Assembly: GCF_027942865.1 (NCBI RefSeq) | Contig: NC_134515.1 | Coordinates: forward strand, 24,512,227-24,576,226 | DNA from: Odontesthes bonariensis | Taxonomy: Eukaryota > Chordata > Actinopteri > Atheriniformes > Atherinopsidae | Direction: 5' to 3' | DNA length: 64,000 nt | In this document: piece after piece, positions 35,401 through 46,452 of the stretch | How the letters are laid out: each line of letters begins with the position of its first letter | How positions within the stretch are numbered: position 1 is the stretch's first letter | The notes under the pieces: model-generated | Seen by the model: the letters and a program-made list of their open reading frames with translations, nothing else | What the model was told of the DNA's origin: nothing | Database searches by the model: none | Program-made: the position numbers and the translations under genes

Positions 35401-36197
35401 GAATACTACTTCCATCCCTGCAGTTAATTTATGCCAAAAATATGATCCTCACAGCAAGCATTTAATACACTTCAGCTTTCAGAAAAGCATTAGATCTCTA
35501 GGTTTCTTCATCGACTTTGACCTGAATCAACATTCCATCAATAATGTGAAGAAAGAAAATCCCAAGCTGTGTTAAATTTATATAAAGTATAAAGTAGTAT
35601 TTAGTATAGTTATATTTAGTATAAAGTTTGAAAGACTTTAAATAACCAGTTTTGGGGTAAACCACTCTCTCAGCTTATACTTCCTGTCTGCTTCTTTTTA
35701 AATCAACTGTACCAAAAAAAAAAAAAAAAATTAAATAAAAATTAAAAATCTACTACCACAGACAATAATAATAAAAATAATAACAACAATCAACAACAAT
35801 TATTGGGTAGGAGAGGCGATCGTCCGCTACTTTGGAATTATTTAGCTAGCACATCCATGTAGGTGTTTTGTCTGATTCCTGTCCTAAAACGAGTTTCAGT
35901 GAATTTCGGGTTAAATTCATAACGTGTGCAATGGGCTTAGCTAAACACAACTCTCAAGTGACGGGTTTCCACATTTTGTTTATCCACGACCCACTGGTGT
36001 TGTCAGAAAAGAGGACAGACACCCTGCTCAGCCTGGTTGTGGTGCTTTAGCTCAGCGTTAGCTTAGCTCAGCATCAGCACCACTAACAATTAGCCGGCTA
36101 GCAGCTGGCTAAGGTCAGCTAGCTGTTAGCTTTAGCCGACGTTGTCTAGAAAGTCTTCTCACCTGTCCGATACATCTTTCGTTGACTTTGGTGCCAT
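20459..36197 (-). CDS. creld1: Cysteine-rich with EGF-like domains 1 (11 exons, 419 aa)
   Basis: CRELD1 is an ER/cell-surface membrane protein linked to heart-valve development and calcineurin/NFAT signalling. Exons: 36163-36197, 34968-35088, 34767-34849, 27175-27285, 26886-26977, 26631-26810, 26434-26529, 26259-26342, 21808-21903, 21576-21716, 20459-20679. A hydrophobic leader (WWAWPSLPALVLLSELSVMK) is followed by the CRELD WE domain (NFGGGNTAWEEEKLAKY, ETWWFHRQQEAPDLFEWLC), a laminin/EGF-like module (CVCDPGYSGHLCQSCADGYY), two furin-like repeats, two calcium-binding EGF modules (DIDECGTELARCASNTYC; DVDECSERAIACPGLNEAC) and two C-terminal membrane spans (MFFGVVICALATLAA; VFTAIFIGGVAAMAGYWL). 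The ATG at 36197 is in frame through the first intron and gives 419 aa (human 420); the internal Met at 35084 would give 406 aa. Introns hold an L2 LINE and a nested Harbinger/LTR insertion. Confidence 0.95.
22225..26155 (+). mobile_element. L2-type non-LTR retrotransposon (LINE), 5'-truncated and frame-broken
   Basis: The insertion sits in the creld1 intron between exons 26259-26342 and 21808-21903, antisense to the gene. It starts inside ORF1: LNRWLKDMCAAHSMNFIDNF followed by FWGRRHLFKADGFHLNKS, the C-terminal end of the esterase-like ORF1 domain seen in L2/CR1 elements. A proline-rich spacer, an AP endonuclease and a reverse transcriptase follow. The 3' end carries GTAAAGCACATTGAGTTGCC and ATGAAATGCGCTATATAAAT with short terminal repeats (GCCTTGCCTT), typical of L2 tails. 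Several frameshifts and stops make it non-autonomous. Confidence 0.9.
23130..25964 (+). pseudogene. L2 ORF2 (endonuclease plus reverse transcriptase), broken
   Basis: The endonuclease part reads LALLNIRSLANKSLLVNDM and FLFLSETWLTE (frame ending 23396), then shifts frame to IIYRPPRYPG, FFIITGDFNIH and LALSDHFCVF. That frame ends at an in-frame stop at 24058-24060. A third segment (24331-24693) carries the pre-RT region and shifts again within the A-run near 24605-24620. The last and longest frame (24687-25964) holds the RT core: FQSGFQPHHSTETALIKVL, LLDLSAAFDTVDHSILLNRL, GVPQGSVLGPLLFTLYM and the catalytic YADDTQIYLAL, ending FKSRLKTFLFRCAYG. RT motifs look intact but the protein cannot be made as one piece. 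Confidence 0.88.
27793..28620 (+). pseudogene. Myb/SANT-like DNA-binding ORF of the Harbinger element, three exons, degraded
   Basis: Exon 1 (to 27957) reads TEPRFDESP then TFFTNLELEILMRSYGEFQY and VFRHKCNTVAAAK. Exon 2 (28043-28113) reads CNPAGEKRTWQQFKMKYKNI. Exon 3 (from 28520) reads ANRKKADAHKTGGGHHPRE. GT..AG borders keep the frame. This is the tri-helical Myb/SANT-like domain that accompanies Harbinger transposases in fish. A stretch expected between NTVAAAK and CNP seems to be missing, no start codon is obvious, and a 0.2-kb repeat lies in the second intron. Non-functional by inference. Confidence 0.7.
28255..28455. repeat. Common teleost interspersed repeat
   Basis: Contains GGTCGCGGGGGGGCTGGAGC, CTATCCCAGC, GGGGTACACCCTGGACAGGC and GGACAATTTAGAGTCA blocks, which I recognise as a very abundant teleost repeat. 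About 200 bp, inside an intron of the Myb-like ORF. Family not assigned here. Confidence 0.6.
28704..29052 (+). repeat. 5' long terminal repeat
   Basis: 349 bp, TG...CA ends. Contains an AATAAA (28974-28979) that could serve as the polyadenylation signal in the 3' copy. Nearly identical to the copy at 33331-33679. Confidence 0.95.
29054..29071 (+). other. Primer-binding site
   Basis: TGGCGCCCAAC starts two bases after the 5' LTR end. A TGGCGCCC start matches the complement of the 3' end of tRNA-Lys-type primers. Matching is strong only for the first 11 bases, so the exact tRNA is inferred. Confidence 0.6.
29080..33291 (+). CDS. Gag-pol polyprotein (1403 aa), order gag-PR-INT-RT-RNase H
   Basis: One unbroken frame. 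Gag occupies residues ~1-330 with a CCHC zinc knuckle at 303 (CWKCGRPGHFRREC). The aspartic protease carries D-S-G near residue 357 (MVDSGCMQSMV). The integrase comes next: zinc-binding HHCC from H563 (HYNPMAGHMGYEK ... CGSCAEC), then catalytic D632 (MDLIGPF), D691 (LTDQGTQF) and E727 (GLVEHLNKT), spacing D-58-D-35-E, then a GPY/F-type module (WQGPFVVTRQVGDVDYEL). Only after this do the reverse transcriptase (FCVDYRKVNDVSQFDAYPMP; YLDD at 1129-1132) and RNase H (TDASNRGLGAVL, D1280; STVEKECLAIRWAV; SDHAPLQWL) follow. All catalytic residues are present, so it may still be active. No envelope gene is seen. Confidence 0.93.
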   Translation: MSEPEQPVHALAGMLTELARMGQDQAAASRQHLSALHTQAEKQTRLLEAMLARAGAGTPGPSLAGMTVHRMTAEDDAQSFLDMFEATATACGWPAAEWAVRLLPLLSGEAQTAALCLPASSRGRYRDVRRAVLDRLGFSREDHRRRFREIKLGPNDRPFVFAQQLKDAATRWLQPGGSAGEELMLETEVLEQFTEGLPSDTSAWVRCHRPADLATAITLVEDHLAVHSRNQAPVVRPEPFTRPTPAPRRRPPQPPGPPFSTATRPTPLPRSNQPSPFLPPQGQRAADTVLSPQTVPQAAVQECWKCGRPGHFRRECPLMEVGQVIRVVGPAAPSAGPGGTYSVPVRIQGGTHQAMVDSGCMQSMVHQNLIRPGALMEASWVDIKCVHGDIHRYPVASVEIRYKGKKHRVKAAVSSRLAHPLILGTDWPGFDKLVGQCVGVRSRPTGVVDMCAVLSGDARLSDAADGEGEPAAPPQEAPQVPVFDSMEDFPLEQSRDDTLRFAFDQVIRIDGQMVRPDAAVSYPHFSLRRDRLYRVSRDTQTEEIITQLLVPKSRREMVFQAAHYNPMAGHMGYEKTLNRVMARFYWPGIRADVRRWCGSCAECQLVNQPAIPRAPLRPLPLIEVPFERIGMDLIGPFHRSTRGYRFVLILVDYATRYPEAVPLRTISAKSVAQALFQLISRVGIPKEILTDQGTQFMSRTLRELYGLLGIKSIRTSVYHPQTDGLVEHLNKTLKSMVRKFVHDDKPNWDKWLDPLLFAVREVPQASTEFSPFELLFGRKPRGVLDLVKESWEEGPSPSKNEVQYVLDLRAKLHTLGQLSRENLLRAQERQQRLYNRGSRLRQFTPGDKVLVLLPSHNSKLLAKWQGPFVVTRQVGDVDYELVRSDRGGATQIYHLNLLKAWREAEPVSLVTTIAERDELGPEVPKSTNPASLLCENHLSPSQKADVAKLQQRYADVFSPLPGRTSLIQHHVETHPGVTVRSRPYRLPEHKRKVVQAELKAMLEMGVIEESHSAWCSPIVLVVKKDGSIRFCVDYRKVNDVSQFDAYPMPRVDELLDRLGTARFFTTLDLTKGYWQIPLSPESKEKSAFSTPYGLYQFVTLPFGLFGAPATFQRLMDRVLRPHVAYAAAYLDDVIIHSNSWAEHVRQVAAVLESLRQAGLTANPKKCAVGRREVRYLGYHLGGGQVRPQVDKTAAITACPRPKTKKEVRRFLGLAGYYRRFIPNFAELTSPLTDLTRKGASDPVQWTELCQVSLERVKQTLCGEPLLHTPNFSLPFTLQTDASNRGLGAVLSQQVRGVDRPVLYISRKLSEREARYSTVEKECLAIRWAVDALRYYLLGRPFTLCSDHAPLQWLHRMKDTNGRITRWYLAMQPFKFKVVHRPGTQMVVADFLSRSHKEGGGGVG
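33331..33679 (+). repeat. 3' long terminal repeat
   Basis: 349 bp copy of the 5' LTR. Upstream, a purine-rich GGCGGTGGAGGTA directly precedes the LTR and may be the polypurine primer. A longer G-run lies at about 33268-33281 inside the last codons of pol. Confidence 0.95.
33681..33815 (-). pseudogene. HARBI1-type transposase, N-terminal remnant
   Basis: The minus strand reads EGAALLRREINIRRRWLSD, a stop codon, then IFALTDNYLFERHHQNVLG. This matches the conserved N-terminal pattern of Harbinger transposases (an LRRE..R stretch followed by L-S/T-D-x-Y-L-x-E-R-[YH]). The frame is cut at the 3' LTR border, so the LTR element landed inside this gene. The remaining catalytic part was not recognised on the far side of the insertion. 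Confidence 0.55.
34665..34696. repeat. (AAAT)n microsatellite
   Basis: Seven or so AAAT units in the creld1 intron between the Harbinger element and exon 34767-34849. Confidence 0.85.
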
Positions 36198-36862
36198 TGC
36201 CCTTTTACCGATATTTAAGTTTATGCACCAACTAAATATTCTTTACAACATTAACTCTGAAATTAGCATAACGCATCGCTTTTATTGCACACACTGGTCT
36301 TACCTTGTTAGAAAACAACCTCGACTGCTGCACCACCGATGATTGTCTGCTTCACACTCACAAGACACCGGGCATAACTTCACATTTTTGGGCGGCCACT
36401 TTTAACGCTTCCAGTTATAGCACAGCCTTGCTAGCTAACGTCGGCAGGGCTCATAGAGGCTAGTGCGTTGTTGGGCTGCAGTGGCTCGGATCAAATACGA
36501 TCGGTAGGGATGGATGAATGATCAGCTTCCAGTTCCTTCTACGTTTTCCACACAGCAGCTGCCACGCAGGAAAACGGCACCGCCCAAAACCGCCGTGATT
36601 TAATTAATCAACCAATCACTCAACATCCAGCTCGACGCAGGTTGCTGTGATGTCATCCGCTGAATACAGACCCATATTCAAAATTTTGGATGATGAAAAG
36701 CTCTTAAGTTTAATTTTACACTCCAACGCGAGGCAGAAACATGTCAGTTAGATAATTAAATAAATGAATAATCCAGGATGTGTACATTTTTTTTTCTATT
36801 TTTTTTTCTGCAAAAACAAGAGCAGTAATCGTTTTGTCAAACAAGCTGGTCACCAATAATGC

Positions 36863-36868
36863 TTTATT
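36863..36868 (-). terminator. il17rc polyadenylation signal
   Basis: Minus-strand AATAAA about 640 nt past the il17rc stop at 37501. It leaves only about 0.7 kb to the first creld1 exon, so the two genes are tightly packed in tandem. Confidence 0.6.
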
Positions 36869-37500
36869 CAATATTAATTCAACACAAAACGGTATAAAAC
36901 CAACTCGCTAAGAACAAAGCAGTGGAATATAGTCACATTTACCTTCTGTGTATACAGTAAACAATGGAATTCACAAACCAAACATTTCAGGGCTCTAAAT
37001 GTGCAATATGAATACTATGTACAGGTAAAGGTATTTTAACACACACAGTGGCATTTAGGACAGCCACAAGGTAGGCATCAAATTTAAGAAGCGTTGTCAC
37101 TGAGATACTCTTTCTGCATTTTAATAGCTTAAGTCAGGCTGCTTTTAAACGTCCTCTACTTGGGCTTTGCTTTGGAACAGGACACTAAGATCTGCCATCT
37201 ATAGTCTTCAGTTTAATCTTCTTGAGATGCTGAATTCTTTTCATTTCTTTGGAGTTTAAGCTGTATTGAGCTGGTTTAAATAGCAAAAAACAGCAGCTTG
37301 ATTTTTTTTTTTTCCGTTAAAAATATGTATACCCTTCTATTTCAGTATCTGCTACACTACAGATTATTTCACCGGCATTTCACAAAGCTGCCAAACTGAC
37401 TGGTGTTCTTTTGAACATCTCCTTCTGCATCACTTGAGGTACTTTTATGTCATTACTGGCTGCTCATCCCAAAACTGAGCTTCAACGTTTTCTCCAACTG

Positions 37501-40500
37501 TCAGACCCATTCCATTTCACTGTCCTTAGGGTCGGTGTCAGGGCTGGATGGGGGCGTAAGAAGACATGGCTGTAAGGGCACAGTTTCCCCAGAGTCTTCC
37601 ACTCCCACACCAACACAACCCTGTGACACTCCAGCAAGTCGTAATACATTTGTCCCTGCTGTGAACCCCGACAGTCTTTGGGCCAGAGTGCGGGATGCCA
37701 TCCTGAGCCCCCCCGTCCTTTTCCTTCTGGCTGATGCTGAAGCCATTTGCTTAGCTCCAGCTAGTTCAGTCAGAAATCCCAGACTCTGAGATGGAAGGCT
37801 GTAGACATGAAGGCCGCGGAAAAGTTGTGGCAGTGGTCTGAAACTACCTGGAGGCTCCGGTGGGAGTGATTCAAACTGCACCAGCATAAACCGCTCACCG
37901 GCACGGCCTTGTAAATAGTCTGCTAGAATACAGCTCAGAGAGGCACCAAAAACATCCAAATGGCGAGAAGAGGCAGGGCAGCTTCCTCCTGTCCCCTTGT
38001 CCTCCTCCACATCCCTGTTCTTCTCTCTGGGGGCATACCTCTCGCAGCTCTGAGCTCCCCATTCTTCGGCCCTGGTCCAGGTGGCCTGCGTTAGGACTAG
38101 CACTACCTTGCCCCCCTGCCTTTGCAGTTGGTCCAGTCGGGAGTGGAGCCATGGCACAGGGCCCAGCATGCCGAGCTCAGCCTGGCTCCACAGGTCCAGG
38201 GACACAGTGAAACCCAGGGCCTGGAGAGATGAGCCCAGGTGACACAGCAACTCAGGCAGATGCTGGTCATCATCATCAGGCGGGTAAAGCAGCACCACAT
38301 GACCACCACCCAGAGCAACTGAAAGAGAGGGTAAAATACTGACTGAGGTCGTTATAATCAAATACAACGTGAATACTGAATTAAATATTTTCTAACATGT
38401 TGTATCTCATATTTGAAAAAAGGTAGCCATGTATGCTAGTAGCCCTATTTTCAACAGGCAGATAAGGGCCTGGCCAAAAAAAAAAAAAAAAGGTCCATAA
38501 ATCTTCTATTTATGGGAGGTAGAGCTGGATGTGTTTTAAGTTTTTTCAGACCCATGTCTGAAAATGATGTATTACGCTCCCCATCACAATTTCACAATTT
38601 GAGCCAGATGAATTATTACGTTGTCATCTTGGAATATGCCTGTGCCACAAGGGGAAATAATCTATTGATGTTAAAACATTGTCATTCAGTGGATTGGGCT
38701 AGTCAGATGACCTCATTGTTTGGGCACATAATGTTGCCAAACTTAGACCTGACCAACTGAAGCAACCGAAATGATTAGTTTAGTTAAAGGCATGGTTGGT
38801 AATCCTGTTCAGAAACACATTTTGTAATACTGGGTGAAATGGTCCGTCTGTCCTGAGAGAAATCTATACAAGATGTATTTAGAAAAAGGGACGAAAATAA
38901 TCAGACCTCTGTGGCAGCTGCAGGACTGAGAAAAAGCTGACCAATCCGAGATCAGCGTCCCGCTGATCTCGGATTGGAGCGCCTACAAAAACCAATCAGA
39001 TGCCTCTGCTTTCTGCCTACGCCCCCCTCTGTCGGCTCCCTGCTCCATGTGCGCATGCGGTTCTACCGGCTTTGGATGAAGCACTGACGGAATGGGGAGG
39101 GGGGGGTGGAGCTTAGAGGAGGGGACACTTTCGAATCTTGCTAGCTCTCTTGCTAGCTCTCTAGGATTACCTACCATAGCTTTAAATCAAAGTGATGACT
39201 ACTTTTTTTTTCAGACAGGCAGTGTATAAGGTTGTTGTAGAAGCTGAGTGAACATTTCATCCCAAAGGTGTTGGAGTAGCAATAAAGCTCTTCTATTTAC
39301 TCCATGTGTAGCTGGAGATTTTTACCTCTTCAGAGTATGAGGGTGGTATTATCTAATTGTCTGGTTTGCACCAGTAGTATATTTGTCGTGTCACTCCTTT
39401 AATCTCTTAAGGCCCGAGCTCTTGTTTGATATTATTTTTTTATTTCTCTTTGCTTTTTGGGCTTACTGGACCCTCAAGTATAAAAAGTACACATCTGTAT
39501 GTACGTCTGACATCGCTAGATGGGAGTGTAAGTGTCCACAGACGTGGCCATAAGGCCCCAGTTAAGCAGAATCAACTACTGTGGCAATTTAACCCAAAAT
39601 GCGGACCCGAGGTCCTAAGAGGTTTTTTTTCCTTTTACGAAGTACAAATCTGTGTTATAAACCATGTTAAGGAGTTTTGGAAAATAGTGTTTGGTCTCTG
39701 AAATTTCCTCGTACCTTTCACGTCGTCTTCTTTCAGCCATCTCCAAACGTAGCCTGGATGGAGCACACAGCTTATATTCAGATGTTTTCTTTAGATTGCA
39801 ATCATCAAATAATCAAAGGCCAAAACAAGAAAAAGCTGACCTTTTAGGACACCTTGTATGAAATAGGCTCCAAATACAGCCAAACACATCAGTGGCAGTC
39901 CGATGAGGAGCGGCAGGATCCATCTCACTCGAGACCCTGGAAAAAAATGTGCAGATTTTTATGAAGCATGTCAAAAGGTTTCAGAGATAGTGATGTTATT
40001 AAAAACTGGCAAAAAGAGCAGTGAACCATGTGTCATTTTCCCCATAAGAATGAAAAATAGTGACTGTTTTCAGATTTGATGACTTATCAGATATCCCAAA
40101 TCTAATGTGGATTCGTTAATAGTCTTACTGGCAAACGGACAGTGGGGCTCCAAGTATGACTCCATCCCTTTTATCTTCATCTAAAGAATTGAAACAGCAT
40201 TAATGTCACTGTACTCTGTACTGCAGGAAGTACAAAGCAATTACAATGACATATCTGATAGAATATTTTCACATTTATTAGGCAGCAATACAAATCTTAC
40301 CTGAACACAAAGCAGAGGATGGGATGATACGTTGAACTCTCCTGTTTGCTGAAAAATAAAAAACCAAGTTAAAAAAAATATCAATCAATAGCATCAATAA
40401 AGAAAATCAGGATGAGTCATAAAACCTTCCCACAGAGTTGAGACTGAACATAAAACTTTGGCCATTTGAGACATCATTATCATTTTAACTGAATGGGTTG

Positions 40501-43500
40501 ACCAATTTTATTTGGCAAAATAAGGAAAATAAAGGAAAATTCCAGTATTCTAAATGATTAACAAGGACAAAAGTGTTCGGAACACTCATCAATAACCCTG
40601 TAGTAAGATTAAAGGCGACCTCGAAACATATCAACGTATCCACATCACCAGGAATCTTTGAAGTTGTCGGACAACCTGACATCCTGAGTCTGTCAGCAAC
40701 AAAAGAAAGTGCTTTCACTGTGACGGGAATGATGCAATCTGTGATTAAACTGTAGCTGTTTTAGTTGATTGACTCCACACCTTCAGGCCCCTATCAGTCA
40801 TTCTGACAATGCGAAAATAAGCCCAAGATTGAGAAAATGGCAGAAATGTGCTTCAACCCAAAAAGGCTAGCACCCTGTGCGCCCTGGATCTACACCGTCG
40901 TTACCCAGTGCCCGTTGTGTGTCGCAATCCAGCGAGCTTGTAGGTTTTGTCTGGAGCCTGTCACTTCTTCACACTGGCCCCCTGCCATGTCCTTCTTGCA
41001 CAGCCACACCTCCGCTTCCAGTCTACAAGGAGATGTCGCGTTCCATTTCAAACCCGTCCCACCATCCCTCATCCTTGACTCCACCAAACTCACAGACACG
41101 TTGTGCCGCATTCTTTCGAGGGCATCTAGACAAAAACAAACAAAAATAATTGCTATGCTACACATCAGTTAAATCATTTGCCAAGTACTGTAACTGATCT
41201 TGATCTGATATTGATCAGTAGCAACGCCCCTTACCTTGTTGATCTGTAAAAGGGCAATAGTTTCCTCTCCTGTCGCTCCCCTTCCACCATACCTGGAAAC
41301 CAAGTTGTTGTCTTTCTTTAATTCAGTTTTATTTGAAACAAGTTTATTAATCTGTTATTTTCTAAGTTAACATTACAGATACCTGGAAGCACAGGCATGG
41401 TGCAACAAAGTCTAATGAGATAAGTATTTCCCTCTTGCCTTTGGGCTGCACAGATGAGACAGAGATTACACAAATTTATACAAACAAAAATAAATCAGAT
41501 TTTGCTTTTAAGCTCGAACACTGAACAGCGTAGCACTGACTGACCCATGGAAGAACTTTTCGGGGTATTTCATTCCAAACCATCTGCAAAAAGAGCTCTT
41601 CTTGTTTGGAATCTGTGTTTTCTAGCTGCAGCCGCACCACATTTCTCTCATGTTCAGTCACTGCTTGGAGTCTGGGAACTGAGATGGGCACATGTCAGTC
41701 ATCGTGAAAAACAACCGAGCTTCATCAATCTTGCAGAGAACACGAAAAGATTTTTGAACGTGTTGGCAACATGTCATTTGCAGATACGCTATGGAGTGAC
41801 ACTTTGTGGCAGAAAGTGTAAATACACACATGAACTTAAATCTCTTACCAGCACATTCTTTTACATTCCTCCCGATCTTGGTGGAGCAGACTGAAAGAAC
41901 GAGGAAAGATGCTCAGTTACCCTGCAGTTTTCTAGTTTTCCTCAGATTACAACACTTGAACTCACCTTCCTCGAGAGCGGGAATTGTGATATTTTGGACG
42001 TCGTGCGTTTCCTTTGAATCTGTGACCACCACGACAGTAATGCCAAAATCTACTTGTTCCGTCAACAGTAGCTGCATTTCAAGGAAATAAAAACAAAAAC
42101 CTTTTGTATTTAAACCACTGACAGACAGTAATCATATTGAAAACTCTTTAGATATGCAATAGGCGCGCCCAATCTACATGCTCTCAGCCTCTGGTGCTGG
42201 GCAATCCCTGTGAGCTCGAAAGAGGAAGTAACACAGGAGACACGAAGTCATAAACAAACCCCTGTTGTTGTTTGTTGGATTGAGCTCAGTTAGGACATTA
42301 CACTATAAGTGACATGGGCCAGTGCTTTCTGGTCCCCGTGGTAACTCCAGCAGATATCTCCACAACACATGGACATTTTTGATACAGTGTGAGAGCTGCT
42401 TTTTTCTTCACATTCTGTTGATGATTTCAGTTCATTGTGAACATTTTTAAACTTCAAAGTCTCCTGCACCTTTGATAAGACGTTTCTGTGTGATTTTTTT
42501 TGTTTCCTCTAGCCAATTCCCGGTTAGATCAGTTAGCATTGACTGAGTCAGTGAATAAGGCATTAAACAGGAATGTAGAGAGACCAGCGGTAAAGGGCAC
42601 ATTCCAATCTTTTGCAACCAGCCACAGCAGACAAATGCTTGTGGTGAAGCATCACAATTCATTTTGTTGTCATTTTGTTGGTTAGAAGCCAACGATTTTT
42701 TTTCTTTTCCTAAAGTTTCACATTCATGACTAAGAAGAACTACCTCCCCAGTTTCGGTGTAGAGGAATAGAAGCGGAACATGGATGAAATCAAATAAAGG
42801 GCAATGACGATAAGCAAAATGTTTGTGCTACCTTTCATTTCTTTATATGCTGACTGGAATTTATTTTTTATTTTTTGTAAATGCAGTGACATATTGAAAC
42901 GTGCAAATATAAATGGAAATACAGTGTATAAAGCAAAACCAGAGTTTTTACAATTAAAACAAGCTAGAAAGTCAATACTTAGTACGACCATCTTTATTCT
43001 TCAACACAGCCGGAACCCTCTCAGACAAGCTCTGCAATTTATTTAAGTAGACTTCAGGAATAGTTCTCCAGGCTTCTTGAAGGACATCCCAAAGCTCTTC
43101 TTTGAATGTCGGCTGCCTTTTGTTCCGTTCTCTGTCAAGATGATCCCACACTGCTTCAATAATGTTGAGGTCCAGGCTCTGGGGAGGATTCATCCTTCTG
43201 TTGCCACTGATTTTCAGTCCACTTCTTGTGTCAATTGGCACACCTCAGTCTTTTCTCCCTGTTTCTCTTCCTTAAGAACGGCTTCTTGACAGCCACCCTT
43301 CTATGAAGGCCATTTGTAATGAGGCTTCTATGAACAGTAGATGGATGAACTGAACAAATTTTTGCTGCAATATATATATATATACTTTCAAATACTTCTC
43401 GTCTACTGTAGACTTTTTTTCTTTCAGGCCTGCCACTAATTGCATCCTCCGCTTTTCGATTTTCCTCAAATGTTTTAAGTATGCACTGTACATCAAATGG

Positions 43501-44887
43501 ATAAATATCAAGTTTCCAGCTAATAGCCTTTTGGGAATCACATTGTTGCTGCAAAAATGCTATTTTCTGTCTGTCAAACTGTGTTATCTTTGGCATTTTT
43601 CATAGATGAAAAACTAAAGAAATGGGAACAAATGTGTCTTTGTGACAGGCTGCTATTAACAAAGTGTCTGAAGATAAAAATTTAAAATTTGATAAGTTGT
43701 TTGTTACGTGTAGAAACAACACTGGTTCATCCCTTGACTTAGGATCCTCTCTTATATTTCAGTGTTTCATAGGTCAGTGTTAAGTGGCTTAACTAACAAA
43801 AAAAGACATTCCTCTGAAAATGGTCAGGAACAGCAACCAACGTCCAAAGAAATATTTCAAAAGACCATCAGAAAGCCTGGAGAACTATTTGACCAGACAA
43901 GACCACCACAGACAAGTGTACCAGAGAATCTGTCACACTAGGAGCATAATGTAAAGAAATGAGGGGTAGATCAAGACTTTTGCTTCACACGTGTGTCAAC
44001 AGAAGGAGACTTGATTAATCAATCAAAAGAAAATCTAAATAAGATACTTCCTTCCTATAAGCCCAAAATGACCTGATTACCTCACCTTATGTGAAGACTG
44101 GTTGGACGTCTGGTTTGAACTAGGATTTCCTGGTTTAAAATGGACCGCCTTGCAAATATCAATGATACCCGGATAGGAGAGACACACTTTCACCAGAGCT
44201 GCAACAAAGAGAACAAGCAGAAAAGTCTATTTAAATAATTACAATGGAAAAGTATAAAGAAACAACATTTTGGAGAACAGGGTTTAACCAAATTGTTCCA
44301 TTCCTATGAAGGCACTAACTTTCCACTTCCCTCCAGTGCTCCATTTCATTTCATACCTTCCTCATCACTGTCATCACCTGACTCCTCAGAATCAGTCTTT
44401 GCTGAACCCACGTCTACAAAACAATGCAAAATGCTGTCTGTAATTACCACATTAGAAGAAATAAGGCTTTAAAACCACAACGCCACAAGACAAACAGAAA
44501 AGAATGGAGGAAACAATCACTCTAAGTGGCCTAGTGAAATGAAAAGAATATCAGCACAAAGAAAATAAATAAACAATAACAGTATAGATGAGAAATATTA
44601 CAGTTGAAAAACGTAAAAAAAAAAAATATTATAAAAAATTCTGCTTCATCACCCTACCCAACAAAATCAAAGACAAGACGGAAAGAAAATCTACCTTGGA
44701 GAGTGATATTGATTTGCAGGCATGGTTTAAAGTCTTGTGGGGCTGAGCGGCAGAGAACAACACTGAGCTGCACCCGAGTGACATCCACAGAGCCGTATGG
44801 ATCAGACAACGCAGCAGTGAACTGAGCTGTGAAAACAAACGGTTTCTGCTTAATATAAAATGAGGGCATGGAAACTTGTTATTATGA

Positions 44888-44921
<34 letters not shown>

Positions 44922-46379
44922 CACTGATAAGATCACTACCTGAGCTCACATGGCAGTCAGTGAAACCCTGACAAGAAAAACAACATGTCATTTGGATGAG
45001 AAGTTGAAGTAACACACCCTAAAATACCTTATCGAATAAAAATCTCATTGAGTAAGATTTTTATTTATTTATCTTTTAAACATGATCATGAACTGTTGTC
45101 CAAATAAGGAAAAGCTGACTTCAGTCAAATTTTAACTGCCCTTTATAAAGCTGTACACACACAATGGGCTCCAAAAGTCTAATGTAAATGTAAATCATCG
45201 TCCGAGGTGTCCATTTTCATTCCAATTTTCCATGAAAGATTTTCAGTGTGGTCTTTACCCTCTGGGTCCCAGCTACACTATTCAAGATTCAGTGCAGAAA
45301 GCAAACAGAATGATCCCCAAAGATAAAAGATGAGTGGTTATAGTAAGGTGCAGTGCCAGCAGGCCACGTTAACATGATACAGAATCATTGCGAGACGTGG
45401 GAAAAGGTCACAGAGTCCACTAAAACCGTACGTGAATATGTTATATTCAGAGTCTTGGGATAAATAAATTTGCTCTTAAAAACACAAAACCCATTCTTGG
45501 ACCAAATTAACCAAAGCCACCGAGTCAGATCTGATCCAGTATCACATCCTTTGGGGGACGTAAATGTCAACAAATGAAGCTCAAATTCAAAACATGGGAT
45601 TTCTCTGATGGAACTTCACCTCGACGTGTAATTTACTCTTACTGTGACTAAACTGATGGTAACAATGATGAAGAAACTCCACTTTGGCCGTACAAGAACA
45701 GTAACCTCTGCTTAACATTTGTTAAATGATACCATCCATGCCTCCAAAAGGACCATAAAGCACTATAACACCTTTTAAAAACAAGGGTGGATGGACTGTA
45801 TTTACATAGCGTTTTTTTCTAGCCTAACTGACCACTCAAACCACAATCCCCCACACGCACACACACACTGCTCTTCTTAGTCTGTAAAGTATCACAGGCT
45901 ACTTGGTGCTTTTCCCTTTATTATTAATACATTGATGGAAACTTTCTCCTGAGCTACAGCCGTCCAAATCTTAACATCCCACACGGCTACAAAAGTGTGT
46001 GTGTTTCTTGCATCCATAAATTTTGCTTAAATTACGTCTTCTTTGACTTCGCTGCATGCCTTGTTTTAATGGTTCTTTTTTTGAAGGATTTCAGTGTCTT
46101 TGCATCCTCTTGTGGGTGCTGGGGTTGTGCTTTGCTTGTTTGTCTGATTTCTTAAAAGGCCTAGAGACATCAATAACTGTGCAATCTTTTAAAAACAAAA
46201 GGAAGAAGAGAACAGAGACCTCTGCTAGAGAAATCTAGCACAGGACCGAGTGTTTTTATAGACTTCCTTTGGTTCATTTGCTTCTCTGAAGTCTGGAAAT
46301 GGAGCAGCGGAGTAAGGTGTCCTGCTCAGGCTCAATAGTAAATAAGTAATGGACATTAAACTCTGATCTCTCGCTCTCT

Positions 46380-46452
<73 letters not shown>

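Noticed and set aside
37895-38318. Other-frame readings within the il17rc SEFIR exon
   Set aside because: Shadow frames of the real SEFIR reading.
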